Part shown: positions 37,542-48,874 of the stretch, in pieces
Position numbering within the stretch: the stretch's first letter is position 1
Layout: each line of letters starts with the position of its first letter
NCBI GenBank assembly: GCA_022496805.1
Contig: CM040099.1
Span: 4,218,501-4,282,500 of the forward strand
Origin: Pohlia nutans
Lineage: Eukaryota > Streptophyta > Bryopsida > Bryales > Mniaceae
Length of the DNA stretch: 64,000 nucleotides
Direction of reading: 5' to 3'
Notes under the pieces: generated by a model
What the model saw: the letters and a program-made list of their open reading frames with translations, nothing else
Databases searched by the model: none
Told to the model about the DNA's origin: nothing
Made by a program: the position numbers and the translations under genes

Positions 37542-38973
37542 TTACTGCAAGGTCTTCACATACTGATCTAAAGTTGCGTTGAAAAGCTCGCACCTGCCAT
37601 TACCAGAAAAATTCCATTACACAACAGCGAGTATAACTACCTTCACAAGTTAAGTAAGCTGATTACTCTGCTTCCCTGTAAAAGAATTCAAAACGTACAA
37701 GGCTCGACTAGCAAATGCCCGCGTGATCTCATATTTAATACATCACTATAAGAGGCGTCACATGATGTTGCTTAGAATGGTAAAGATCCGACTTACTTGA
37801 AAGGCTGTCCAGGAGTGTACAAAGGATTCTTTACTACATACTCCACATAGATGTTGTTGTATATGAATTTCAGAGCCTCACGAAGATCACCCATCCTGGG
37901 GTCTGTGACCAATATCAGCTGCAAACATGACAAACAGAGAAGATCAATCTATTATTTCGGTCCCAACAACAAGTCAAGGTCACAAAACATATGACAGTGC
38001 AAAAAGGGCTTCAAGCAGTGCTTGAGGAGTTAACCCCTAAAGGACCAAGAAGCCGGAATTGGACCTCGTGTTTTTTTTTAACACTTTTGAGTAGATTCTA
38101 TGTGAGCTTTATTTTGTTAAAATTTATTTATTTTTTGATCAACACATGCAATGCTCTTCACTGAATCAGGTGATACAAAATTTGGTCCCATCTGAATTAC
38201 ATAAGATCGATTGAATTTTTCATTTTAAAACCATGTATCCTTGGTCCTTTAGGGATCAAAGAAGGCTTATCAATGCCGGTTACCTTGATGCCGGATGGTG
38301 ACTCCATGAAGCTGAGCTTGTAAGTGTTGGTGCGAAAGCTGTGAAACGAACAGCCTTGTCCGGGTAAGCTTGGCATCCCGAGGTTCCCCTTGTTGCCACT
38401 GCCAACACACAATCAAGTTCAGTTCAGTCCAGTGAACTTTTTTTGTCAAGAGACAGTTTAGCATTTTTACTACTTTAAGAGCAATCCAGGCTCCTTGAAT
38501 GCTCTTTTCATATTAATACATAGGTAATACCTAGGTGCTACTTAGGCAATACCTAGGTTTAAAGAGGCTACGAAACTTGACTCCATGTAGCAAATCTGGT
38601 TATTATCCCTTCTTCTTTTTTTCAAAAATCCTTTGTATCAATTAGCCAGCCCAAATTTTATGGCTTAAATTAGCAACAAAAAATTCACTGCAACACACAA
38701 TCAAGTTCAGGAGGAGCGCATGAAGACTGACAGAACGGCAGAGACTTAGCGAGAGGAGAAGAAAATGAATTCACGCACTTGCACTTACCCGACTGGATCC
38801 ATTTTGGCAGTGAAGGACTTGAGCGAGAAGAGGAGGCCGAACATGAGCTTCTGGTCCTGCTGCTGGCTGAGCGTGGTGTGAGGCCGCAACCACACGTGGT
38901 AATGCAAGCAAACCCCATTCCGATTGAAGATGTACATGCATCGCATGCGTGACGTCGGGACAAGAGCGGCCAT
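37542..38973 (-). CDS. TRAPPC1: TRAPP complex subunit 1 (TRAPPC1/BET5)
   Basis: A core subunit of the TRAPP tethering complex that activates Ypt1/Rab GTPases at the Golgi; a cytosolic, longin-fold protein of 157 aa. Exons on the minus strand are 38973-38789, 38398-38284, 37918-37797 and 37593-37542, all GT-AG and in frame to the TAA at 37544-37542. MYIFNRNGVCLHY (13-25) and LMFGLLFSLKSF (43-54) are the family hallmarks at the start. The GNLGMPSLPGQGCSFHSF insertion (66-83) is the form seen in plant orthologues, followed by YKLSFMESPSGIK and YVVKNPLYTPG. The N-terminus has about 12 residues more than the human protein; a start at the internal Met10 or Met13 is possible. A 5' leader intron is likely (donor after 39419, acceptor before 38984 on the minus strand). 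TTAA-type MITEs sit in that intron and in intron 2. Confidence 0.94.
38030..38259 (+). mobile_element. TTAA-type MITE, family A, in intron 2 of TRAPPC1
   Basis: TTAACCCCTAAAGGACCAAG at the left matches 37183. The right end TTGGTCCTTTAGGGATCAA has lost the perfect TTAA (TCAA) by one substitution. Confidence 0.8.
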
Positions 38974-39016
38974 CGTCTCTCACTGAGAGAATCGAAAATT
39001 CAACACATCAGAGAGA

Positions 39017-39512
39017 AAACCCTAAACCTCCACATTATATCCACCGACACCCTCACTCTCCAAAATCACATAACAACGGTACAGTATGTACAATCCATAC
39101 ATAACCTCCTCTTTCATCGTACGATTCTTTCCAAACACGCGACATTACGAACGCACTCACTCTTAAACATTAACCCCTAAAACATTTACCAAGTATTCGT
39201 GTTTTCGATCATATTGTGAAAATGATAGAATTCAAATAGGTGAAACATTAATTAAAAAAATTTGAACAAAAGAAACAAATAATAAACCTCTTGGTTCTTT
39301 AAGGGTTAACCTAATCTATCTCTCCACCTTGCGCCTTACGCCTCCTACTAGCTTCATTTCGAGAATCCAGATCCAAAAGTTAAAGAGAGGACAGGGAGAC
39401 GAACGAAGTCACTTACCGCGAGGAAATTAAGCAGAGGCGATGATCAGAAAGGGCGGACACGGCATTATTTTTCAGCTCCGACGGTGGGCAGAATCTGTAA
39501 TGGAAACCCTAA
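39017..39512. promoter_or_regulatory. Telobox motifs in the TRAPPC1 leader region
   Basis: AAACCCTAAAC occurs at 39017-39027 and AAACCCTAA at 39504-39512, flanking the predicted leader intron. These match the plant telobox. Function is inferred from the motif only. Confidence 0.4.
39170..39309 (+). mobile_element. TTAA-type MITE, 140 bp, in the predicted TRAPPC1 leader intron
   Basis: It is bounded by TTAA at 39170-39173 and 39306-39309. Termini are CCCCTAAAACATTTACCAAG and CTTGGTTCTTTAAGGG. It is shorter than the family A copies but shares their ends. Confidence 0.75.
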
Positions 39513-39766
39513 TGAAGCTACACACTAAAGACTATTCTAGAGTGGGGAGAAAGAAGAGGAGATATTCTCTTGAACAGATCGGAGAGGAGAAGAAGTACTA
39601 AGGCGGCAAGAGGAAGAGGAAGCAGATAAAGCATCGATCAGTTTCACATTTGTGCGCACAACTTCAATTTTTCACCGACAAGCGTGTTTGCATTTTGCGC
39701 CTTTGAGTTCATCATATTTCGGGGCACTTTCTCAGGGCCAGTTTAGCCCCTGAAGTTCCTCCAGTG

Positions 39767-40195
39767 ATCTTAGAACCACTTTATGACATTTAGAACATAA
39801 ATGGTAACTAAGGTTGATTGTCCTAAAACCATCAATCTGGACTATTTTTGGCAGTCCTAAATTTGAAAAAAAAATATGACCGCATTCGAAATAGGTTTTG
39901 ATGAGGATTGCAAAAATTTGCAACATCTAATTCGCATTTGTTAATTTTATACAAAATTCCAAGTGGAAAGTAACATGTGACCCAAATCAAACCTCTAGGT
40001 TCCCCCATGTTCACACTTTGTTGTTCCTAATTCCGCTCATGAGCTAACCCAAAACCACCAACTATTTCTTCGCAATGCTTGGTGTGCCATTGGTCTCCTT
40101 CAATAGTGAAATTGGTGGTTTTAGGTCTCAACTGTGGTGGCCCCAAGAAAAGTCTACATGTCGTAATTGGAGGAGGTGGTGGAATTAGGACTATC
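39767..40195 (-). mobile_element. Inverted partner of the element at 35752-36147
   Basis: The interior (for example TTGATGAGGATTGCAAAAAT and GTTCACACTTTGTTGTTCCT) is the reverse complement of 35752-36147. The terminal repeats are eroded here. Together the two copies flank TRAPPC1 in opposite orientation. Confidence 0.7.
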
Positions 40196-40285
40196 AACCT
40201 TACTTTTGCTACCCAATGCATACAATATTCACGATACCTCTATAATATCCGGCAATACCCTTGGTATATTAAGGTGATACCATGA

Positions 40286-40303
40286 TGATATCCGCGGATA
40301 TCA
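40286..40303. repeat. Perfect 18-bp palindrome
   Basis: TGATATCCGCGGATATCA is fully self-complementary. It stands alone in the TRAPPC1/Tic22-like intergenic space. No role is known. Confidence 0.85.
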
Positions 40304-40451
40304 CCTCATGAAGTTGCTACATATTTATATCACGATGAGCATTCTTGCTACATTTCAATTCTCTTTCATTTTCTTTCTTTGTATGTTTAACAACCCTGTT
40401 TCTTTTTGGTATAAATCCAGCTAATTTTAGCCAGTTTTGAGATCACTGCCC

Positions 40452-40781
40452 CTAACCCCTAAACGTCCCAACGTTCACAAACTGAATCACGAACAAATTC
40501 AAAGCCTTGCAACTTTCTCATATAATTTTGGATGACTTTCATCCGAGTCACCTTTATAAGACTATTAAATTCTCTACCAATTACAATAGTTCTCTTGTGG
40601 TAAGGAGTTGTTGATAATATTAGAGAGGCCTCCAACTGCAAGTATGTCAAATTTGTTGGGTAGATTTTGTGCTTGCAATGGGCCTCTCATATACACCTCA
40701 TGTACATCTAAGCTAAACAATTACTATCTTTGAGGGTAGCATCTACTAGTGTTCAAAGGATCTGTATGTTTAGGGGGCTAA
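40452..40781 (+). mobile_element. TTAA-type MITE, family B, 330 bp
   Basis: Termini are CTAACCCCTAAACGTCCCAA and TATGTTTAGGGGGCTAA. It is collinear with 56346-56675 and inverted relative to 45744-46073, all three exactly 330 bp. Both flanking tetranucleotides are CTAA rather than TTAA. Confidence 0.8.
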
Positions 40782-41046
40782 ACGTCCTCATCCCTTTTGG
40801 TAGTTTTGCAAAAATGCATCATAAAATGCAATGCAGAGGGATATTTGGAACTAGGTGTATGAATAAAAGTTGTACATTATTAATTTTAGATTCTATTCTT
40901 ATCGTTAGATCTGCGAATTGCTAACACCAATATTATTTTGTATAAAATTTGAAACTTGAAAATTAAAATTTCTTTTGTAATTTGATTACTAATAAGATAT
41001 TGACGATTTGTACATGAAATTTGTTGTGATTGGTTGAAATGTAAGA
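40778..41046 (-). mobile_element. Truncated family D MITE fused to family B
   Basis: Starting at the right boundary tetranucleotide of the family B copy, the sequence is family D in reverse (TTTTGCAAAAATGCATCATA, then AATAAGATATTGACGATTTG), ending without a terminus near 41046. Confidence 0.65.
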
Positions 41047-41477
41047 GCATCAACACCGTGAATTATTGTATTTGTATCTAAAAAGGGATGAAATTGTCCT
41101 TGATTTCTAAATACAGTAGTCAGGGTTGCACCGTTCAATCTTGAAAAGTGAAATTAGAAAACCTGTTCTTACTGCATGCAGACAACCAACAATTAATCTC
41201 TTTGCCTTTTGAAAATCATCGCCGAAATCAACGTTGTGGGTCACGTGCATTCCACAAAGGTGAAAATTAGATGCAAAAAGTGAAAAATTGTAATAAGAAG
41301 AGCTATTTGAATCCTGGAAAAGCAACCAAGTTTGTCAGATTTGGGGATCACTCGTGGAAAATTTTGTTGTTACAACATTCCGGTGCGAAGGTTTTTCTTA
41401 GAAAACAGATGAACTTCATCCTTTTCCAGATACATGAACCAACTCAATACTCTATATGACATGCATGTGGGAGAAAT
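41047..41477. other. Intergenic DNA, nothing recognised
   Basis: I see no gene or repeat of note. Confidence 0.4.
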
Positions 41478-41738
41478 CATCCATCCACCTCGTCTCATCC
41501 ATCCACCTCGTCTCATCCATCCACCACGTTTCATCCATCCACCTCGTCTCATCCATCCACCACGTTTCATCCATCCACCTCGTCTCATCCATCCACCTCG
41601 TCTCATCCATCCACCACGTTTCATCCATCCACCTCGTCTCATCCATCCACCACGTTTCATCCATCCACCTCGTCTCATCCATCCACCTCGTCTCATCCAT
41701 CCACCACGTTTCATCCATCCACCTCGTCTCATCCATCC
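41478..41738 (+). repeat. 18-bp minisatellite with a five-unit higher-order pattern
   Basis: Fourteen full units of CATCCATCCA plus CCTCGTCT (A) or CCACGTTT (B) are followed by half a unit. The order is AABAB AABAB AABA, so the array grew by copying a 90-bp block of five. Most of its frames are open because 18 is a multiple of three; this does not indicate coding. It lies immediately before the presumed leader of the Tic22-like gene. Confidence 0.95.
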
Positions 41739-42963
41739 AAGGCTGAGGCCATAGCTTCAGTTCCCTTCAGTCTCCGTCTCTCCGACTCTCTCCCGCATTC
41801 TGTGGCTTTCGTCTGTCGCGGCGATTGCTTCGATTTTCCAACTGAATCTGTGACCAAGCATTATAACAGCTCAGGCTTTGCCTTGGTTGATTTCGTTGAT
41901 TCCTTGAACAATATCTTCCGATGCCTGCCCGACGACAACTTGTGCGGTAGTTTTGAAGCTTGAGGCAATTGGTGTCCACAGCCAGCTTGTTGAGGGTTGC
42001 GGAGCTTTTGTTAGCTGGTAGATGATTACGCCCTGATTCTCGGTAAGCTGTCGCTTTTTCTGTGATGTTTTTCTTGGCATTTAGGAGGAGAATCGCACTG
42101 AGTCTGTTTGTGAGGGTTTTAATGTATGTAGCTGGGTTTGAGCGAGAATTAGAGAAGAATTCTTAGGTCGGGATACAATCGTACTCCTGAAAAAGGAATC
42201 AGGATCAAGATCAGAATTGAAATAAATAGTTTAAAGCTAGAGTTTGTTGCACGATCAAAGCGTCGAGGAATTGCTCGAATTAGGGTATTTTTGGTTTTTG
42301 TTTTTGTTTTCCTGCTCTTGAAGTAAGGAGCCACGTTATGAATTTCTCGTTGGGGTGATGTTCTTTTTCCGGGGGGTTTATGAGGAAAATCTCACTGAGG
42401 CTGGTTTTTAGGGTTTTAACGGGATTGGAAATCTTTGGGTGAGAATTGGACTTGTTTTTGTCTAGGTCGGGATGGAATTGTACTCTTGTAAAAGGAAGTG
42501 AGGTCAAATATCTAGTTAATGGTTTTAAAGACGAATAAATAGTTTAAAGTAAACGAGGGTTAGAGATTGTCTCAAACTCGGATATGATCTAATCTCTCGA
42601 ATTAGGGTTTTTCCGTAAGGAGCCATCATAAAGCTGCGTTTCTTTAATGCATTAGGAGAGGAGAGCTGCTTTATTAACTGAAAGCATTTGGTGTTTTGTG
42701 GACTGATTGATCCTGGTTACGATGGCAGCTATATCGAACTTGTACAGAATGCTAGGAGTACTATAGGTGCTCATTGACCTCACCATAAGAAGGGATATTT
42801 TTATGGAGAGCATTGGACGATAGGATCATCACAAGCAAGGGTCGGTTTTTCCAACTTCGAACTCAACTTGCCGACAAAATGCTACTTCTTCTACATCAGA
42901 TTGAATTTTTTCTCATCACAATCAACTAGAGGTATCAGTGAAGCGTTCACACTTGATCCAGTA
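41739..42963 (+). promoter_or_regulatory. Leader of the Tic22-like gene with a probable intron
   Basis: A CT-rich segment (41758-41830) looks like a plant 5' leader. A donor-like CG|GTAAGC near 42042 and an acceptor-like CAACTAG| near 42929 would remove most of the interval and leave a short leader exon before the ATG at 42964. Splicing is inferred. Confidence 0.5.
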
Positions 42964-44622
42964 ATGGCTGGGGACAGGGATATCTGCTACGAGGAGCCCT
43001 GCTCTGTTGTAGGTCCGAAATTCCCCTCCTTCAAGTTCCCTAACCTGGCCTTGATTTCTAGCTGGGTGCAAACAGTGACCTCAAACATCATATGGACAGT
43101 TCAACCTTTGAAACCCGAAGGGGTGAATTACTTGAGCTTGGTGGTGGAGCACAAGCCGATAGTTTCACCGTTGCCTGTCCCGTTCCTTGCTCTCAACAAT
43201 CTCATCGTCCCAGTCCCTTCTCAAAAGTCGAATGTTGCGTCTAAAGAAAATGAGAAGGGTGAGGTGGCAAGTACAGGCCCAGCCTTCATTGGACAGGTGT
43301 ACACTATGTGTGATTCTTCACGCCGGGGTTTGATTGCAGTGAGGCCCGCGGATGTGTTGAAGAAGATCAAGGTTCCTCCCTACATGAAGTTCATGGAACA
43401 GGCGTACGAAAGAGCCCTGAACCTTCTCTTTTCAGATGACATGAAGGGACCTGTGTTTAGATTTTATTTCAACAGAGACGATGCTGCCGAGTATGTGAAG
43501 CGTTTGAACATTTCAGGGTCTACTGTTGGTCCTTGTTCCCTGGACGCTGCCTACAAGTACTACAAAAGCAAGCAGGACATGTTTAAGTTCATGGCGGACC
43601 ACCGACAAGTGAAAATTGCGAAGAAGTTAGTGCGTAGAGAACGTGGAGACAAGGCAGCGAAGCGGCTCAAAGGCGTTCCGGTGTTCACAGCTAGGAATCT
43701 AACCATAGCCATGAGTACTCCCCAAGGTGTACGATGGTTTCGGCCCTACTTCTTCAATAAGAAACAGCTTGACAACTTAATTGGGCACTCTGTAGACCAC
43801 TATTACGAGATGCTGATCAGTGCTCGTAGAGCTCAGCGTCGTAGCCAAATGGCAGAAAATGGTGGAGACTCTCTGGGAGGAGGAGGAGGAGGAGGAGAGA
43901 ATTCTATGGACGATGAGCTGGATGGTCTCATGGACCCTCCTGAAGTGCAAGAGCTCATGGAAGAGCTGGGACAGGGCGGTGGAGGGATGGAGTTTGTTGG
44001 TTTGAAGGTTTTAGAAGCGCAAGTCATGGACCTTGCGGACCGCGTTTTGTTGGGGCATCAGTGGAGCCGCCAGATGATACATTTGCAACCCAAGTTTCCT
44101 GTTATCGTTGATTCTTTCGAGCGTCTGGTGTCTGTGGATCAGTCAGGGTCCAAAGGGAGCTTTAAAACGGAGGAGAATTCCTCAGGGACTAGCAATTCAG
44201 GTACTACTGATAGCGTTGCAAAGGACTATAGGGAAGGCGAATCTTCACCATTCAATCTGTTTGGAAAGAAGTGGGGCAGGAATGCGAATTTAGTGTCCAA
44301 GAGGAAAGACTCAGGCAACTTACTGGAGGAAGATTCAGATTCTGACTACCTGGAAGAGACCGCACAGAAGGAGGCCCCGAGCAAGGGAGCTTTTCAACCA
44401 AAGCTGACGATGATGGGCATTGCTATGAATGTGAATAAAGTTGAGGGAGGACTGCAGCAAGCCATGGCAGCCGCTGCCAAGGATGTTGAAGATCGTCTGC
44501 GGAAGGGGGAAGGCTCTGGTCCTGAGCACGGCCCTTTGTTTATTGCCAATCTTGGGGCCTCCCAAGAGTGGGGACGAGCTGTCTCAGGCACTTCAGGTCC
44601 GCCAGTCGAAGACGCTGAGTGA
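42964..44622 (+). CDS. Tic22-like family protein
   Basis: This is a single-exon frame of 552 aa, similar to the plant Tic22-like proteins, relatives of the chloroplast intermembrane-space import factor Tic22. The frame is open from 42868, but the ATG at 42964 is preferred: the upstream codons lie in the probable leader intron, and MAGDRD starts the conserved part. The Tic22 core includes AFIGQVYTMCD, PPYMKFMEQAYERALN, PVFRFYFNRDDAAEYV and the well-conserved GVPVFTARNLTIAM followed by GVRWFRPYFF. PPEVQELMEEL and a QPKFPVIVDSFER block follow. The C-terminal 170 residues are Ser/Glu-rich with an acidic DSDSD run and look disordered. A Gly run (residues about 300-305) is coded by a GGA repeat. 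Plastid location is inferred from the family; no clear transit peptide is visible at the start. Confidence 0.87.
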   Translation: MAGDRDICYEEPCSVVGPKFPSFKFPNLALISSWVQTVTSNIIWTVQPLKPEGVNYLSLVVEHKPIVSPLPVPFLALNNLIVPVPSQKSNVASKENEKGEVASTGPAFIGQVYTMCDSSRRGLIAVRPADVLKKIKVPPYMKFMEQAYERALNLLFSDDMKGPVFRFYFNRDDAAEYVKRLNISGSTVGPCSLDAAYKYYKSKQDMFKFMADHRQVKIAKKLVRRERGDKAAKRLKGVPVFTARNLTIAMSTPQGVRWFRPYFFNKKQLDNLIGHSVDHYYEMLISARRAQRRSQMAENGGDSLGGGGGGGENSMDDELDGLMDPPEVQELMEELGQGGGGMEFVGLKVLEAQVMDLADRVLLGHQWSRQMIHLQPKFPVIVDSFERLVSVDQSGSKGSFKTEENSSGTSNSGTTDSVAKDYREGESSPFNLFGKKWGRNANLVSKRKDSGNLLEEDSDSDYLEETAQKEAPSKGAFQPKLTMMGIAMNVNKVEGGLQQAMAAAAKDVEDRLRKGEGSGPEHGPLFIANLGASQEWGRAVSGTSGPPVEDAE

Positions 44623-45743
44623 AGTTTCTTTTAGAGATTTGCAGGATAATTGTAAGATCAGGATTTTATATACCAATTTTCATCATTCTGGTTGCATCTA
44701 TCGAGATGAGTGTGTAAATAGGCAGATGAGTATGGACTACGTTTTGGTTTATACTAAATTTCCAGTGAATCTGGATCATTCCCACTGAAGAGGATAATCG
44801 GTTTTATCAAGTCAAGCTGCAGCTGCTGATGCGTCCAATTTCTGTTGAGTCAGGATTTTGTGCCTGCCAACCTCTACCAAGCTTTTGTGCTTGCTCAAGG
44901 ACACGTATTAATTTGCCCATTTTGTTATGGTGAACTGACCTTTTCTTTGCCGAGCAGATGATTACTGACTCAAAGCCTGTAGCTGCATAATTGAAGGGGA
45001 AGAAAGCCGCTTTCGTTGTTAATTACGACAAGGTTATAGAGTACTGGAGATGAGCCTTTCCTCGCTTGCAGAGGAGCAATACTCTTTGAAGGTGAGCATT
45101 CCATTCCTCATGAAATTCAATCCTTGATATTTATTTGTATTTGGAGGGTACTTAGTCCGCTTGAATTGTGCGTTTCTAGCTCGGTGACCTAATTCAGCTG
45201 TCAGGTCTGCTGCAGGTGGCATTCGAGATGCTGGAAAGATCAATTGCCGGAGTTGGTCGACACACGATTCAGGAAAGCAACCTTCGGTAACAAGTTTTGG
45301 TAACATATATTTTGGCTTGGGTCGTAGTTGACATGACAAAAAGCAGACTGGTTATGGATCAGTTTTATGTTTGACCCTCATTAGATATTCATGTAAATCT
45401 GAAGCTATAAAATTGGAAAGCGTTGAACACAAGAATGAACCGAATAGTTATACATTCCTTGTTTACCGTAGCATGCAAACATTATGGTTGTGCAGCTTTA
45501 ACAGTGGGACAACATCTTTACAAGGGCAGGCTCTCTGGCAACATGCTCTGCTTTTAAGGGATTGCGCTCAGCAATTCAGAGCATGAGACTCTGGAGAGGC
45601 CGTATTCTGCAAGCAGAATCCCTAACCAAAGGTGATCGTTTTCTTATTATGGCATTTGCAAGCAGTCGCTGCCTGTGAATTTCTACGGAGTAGTTAGTGC
45701 TTTAGGTTCAATTTTCTTCTGCATTATAATGCATTATATGGCA
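44623..45743. other. Downstream of the Tic22-like gene
   Basis: The first few hundred bases are probably 3' untranslated sequence. Beyond that I see no gene. Confidence 0.4.
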
Positions 45744-46073
45744 TTAACCCCTATACGTACCGATCCTTTGAATACAAGTAGATACTAGCCTCATAAATAG
45801 ATATTCGCATGACTCATATGTACAATTGGTGTACATGATAGGACCATTGCATGCATGAAATCTACCCAACAAATTTGACATACTTGCATTTGGAGGCCTC
45901 TCCAATGTTATCAACATCTCTCCATCACAAGAGATTTACTCTAATTGGTAGAGAATTTAATAGGCTTGCAAAGGTGACTTGGATGAAAATCATCCGAGGT
46001 TGTATGAAAAAGTTACAAGGCTTTGAATATGTTTGTGATCGAGTTTTTGGACGTTGGGATGTTTAGGGGTTAA
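45744..46073 (-). mobile_element. TTAA-type MITE, family B, 330 bp
   Basis: It has perfect TTAA at 45744-45747 and 46070-46073. Termini are CCCCTATACGTACCG and CGTTGGGATGTTTAGGGG. It is the reverse orientation of 40452-40781 and 56346-56675. Confidence 0.88.
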
Positions 46074-46423
46074 TTAGCACGGCTATGGAAGTATGTTGGC
46101 GCCTACCTTGTACAATACCAAGCAACTCTCATTCGTCCATTCCCATGCTGTGGCAAAAATCGGCACTATACTTGCAATTTGGAAATACAGTGATTCACAA
46201 AAGTTGTGGGCTGCCCTAAAAATTGCTCTCATAAATTGAGAAATTAAAATTATGAAGTGAAATTTGGACATGTTGTAGTACATAAGGGAATCTACCTTCA
46301 CGTGAAATTTCATTTAAAATAGACTACTTCTAGACCCATTATTATTTGAATGAAATTTCTATGGAAAAAAAAACTTTTTGTGAAAAGTCAAAATGTCTCA
46401 TTTCTTTTTATAGGAAGAATGTA

Positions 46424-47401
46424 CAGTGGGGTCCAAGGTAGAATGGCGTTTTTGGTTTCGCAATGGAAAAAAAATTCAAGTCTGCCCACTTTGACAGCCT
46501 CCCAAGAGCTCAAAAATTGGTGTTTTACCACGAAATGTTTACCAAAGACTTATCTTTAAGTTAGTTATATGTATGCCAAATTTCAAGGCCAAAAAATTCA
46601 TCGAAAAAAAGATATTCAAAATCTACCAACATTGGTAGATGTGGAAATTTTATCACTGCTGCCAACTTTGACAGCCTCCCAAAGATTGAATTTTATAATT
46701 TTTGCCATGAAATTCTTGGAAAAAAACCTCTTTATGTTAATGACATATGATAAAAATTTCAAGGCCAAAAGATTAATACAAAAAAAGATATCAACAATCT
46801 ACCAACATGTGTAGTTGTGGGAAACAATGGGGGAAACTACACGCATTGGTAGATTGTAAGTATTTTTCTTTGTATAGATTTTTTGACCTTTAAATTTGGC
46901 ATGAGTGTTTTTATCATAAAGAGCATGTTGTTCCAAAAATTTCATGGTAAATAGACAATTTCTCAACCGTTGGGAGGGTGTCAAAGTTGGTAGCAAAGTT
47001 TCCCCCATTGTTTCCCACAACTACACATGTTGGTAGATTGTTAATATCTTTTTTTGTATTAATATTTTGGCCATGAAGTTTTTATCATATGTTATTAACA
47101 TAAAGAGGTTTTTGTTCCATGAATTTCATAGCAAAAAAAATAAAATTCAATCTTTGGGAGGCGGCAGCAGTAAAAACATTTCCACAACTACCAATGTTGG
47201 TAGATTTTGAATATCCTTGTTTTGGTGAATCTTTTGGCCTTGAAATTTGGCACACATATAATTAACTTAAAGATAAGCCTTTGGTAAACATTTCGTTGTT
47301 AAAAACCAATTTTTGAGCTCTCGAGAAGCTTTCAAAGTTGGCAGTACTAAAAAATTTCTCACTGCGAAACCAGAAACGCCATTCTACCTTGGACCCCACT
47401 G
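46424..47401. mobile_element. TA-flanked, long-inverted-repeat element (pogo/Tc1-mariner-like)
   Basis: It begins CAGTGGGGTCCAAGGTAG and ends with the inverse, with TA at 46422-46423 and 47402-47403. Inverted similarity continues inward for about 400 bp on each side, including the CTACCAACAT blocks. The opposite arm of the host foldback preserves the empty site (GATGTACATTC near 48629), which confirms the boundaries. TA target and CAGT ends fit pogo-like elements. Confidence 0.82.
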
Positions 47402-47417
47402 TACATCTTGACTTGAG

Positions 47418-47700
47418 TCACATGTTAAAGTTTCATGAATTTTGGAGTTTTTATTCATTGAAATCTTATCGATTGAAAAATGACCCCAAAATTTTGAAAA
47501 TTTTATTTTTCACTCCATAAATTGCAAAAAAATAAAATAATAATACACATAGTAATTTGATGTGATTGTGCATTATTATTTTATTTTTCTGCAATTTATG
47601 GAGTGAAAAATAAAAATTTCAAAATTCTGGGGTCATTTTTCAATCAATAAGATCTCAATGAATAAAAACTCCAAAATTCATGAAACTTTAACATGTGACT
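47418..47700. repeat. Inner palindrome of the foldback
   Basis: CACATGTTAAAGTTTCATGA and its inverse bound two arms of about 125 bp around a 30-base loop. This may be a separate MITE. Confidence 0.75.
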
Positions 47701-48874
47701 TGTAGTCTGTCGTTGTATGTGATTGTTAAAAGCACAGTATAGTTCAGGATCGAACCACAAGAGATTCAAACGCTAATGAGTAAAAGTTACGTTCACAATC
47801 ACTTGCATGTCACTAAAATAATCAAATGAAATCACACAAGAAATCTATATGAATCGCTTCTCTTCTTAATTTCCTTACACTTCTAGTTTTTACATCACTC
47901 TTCCCATTATTCAATCAATTACTTCCTTATTAATTCGGTTTTATTTTAATTGAATATTAATAACTTTGATGATGTCTTTCCCTCAAACCTAATTTTAGTT
48001 ATAACTCAATTTAATTTCACTTCAATTCAATTAATCCCTCACTTCAATCTCTCTCTTCCTCTTTATCCTCTAATTCACTTCATACAATGTTACCACAATT
48101 TCTCATACAAATTTTACACACACACAACATCACCTTTCAATTATGGTCTTGTTATATTTCCAATCACTTATATATCAATTTACACTTCAATTGTTATCCT
48201 AAAATACAATAAAAACTAAACTAAAGAGGATGCTTTTATGCTCCCCTGGCTCACCAATCTCTTGTGGATGGTTTGGCACAATACTCATCACCTTCAACCT
48301 CTTTATACTACAACGACCAAAAAGTCACAACCTTTCAAAATCTCCCCTAAAAATAACTATTCTAATTGCCTTGACTCCGTTTTCCATCTTCCGTCTTGGC
48401 TTTACCGTTCAACACTACAACAATAATGTCCGTTCAAAACTGGCTTGATTCCGTTCTCATCTCCTTCTTCCATTTCCTTTCATTCATTTGTCGTTTCTCA
48501 ACTGATCATCCTTCCCCTTTGTGAACATATCATCCTATTTCACTGTCTTCCAATAAGTTGATAAATAACCCTTTTAAACACAAAAATTCCATTCGTAAAA
48601 TCCTCAGTTTACATGACTCAAGTCAAGATGTACATTCTTCCTATAAAAAGAAATGAGACATTTTGACTTTTCACAAAAAGTTTTTTTTCCATAGAAATTT
48701 CATTCAAATAATAATGGGTCTAAAAATAGTCTATTTTAAGTGAAATTTCACGTGAAGGTAGATTCCCTTATGTACTACAACATGTCCAAATTTCACTTCA
48801 TAATTTTGGTTTCTCAATTTATGAGAGCAATTTTTAGGGCGGCCCACAACTTTTGTGAGTCATTGTAGCACTTG

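Noticed and set aside
41370..41754. Open frames of up to 120 codons across the minisatellite on both strands
   Set aside because: An 18-bp unit without stops keeps several frames open automatically; the products are pure repeats.
42868..42963. Upstream ATG of the Tic22-like frame
   Set aside because: These codons lie before a good splice acceptor (near 42929) and show no similarity to the family; the ATG at 42964 begins the conserved part.
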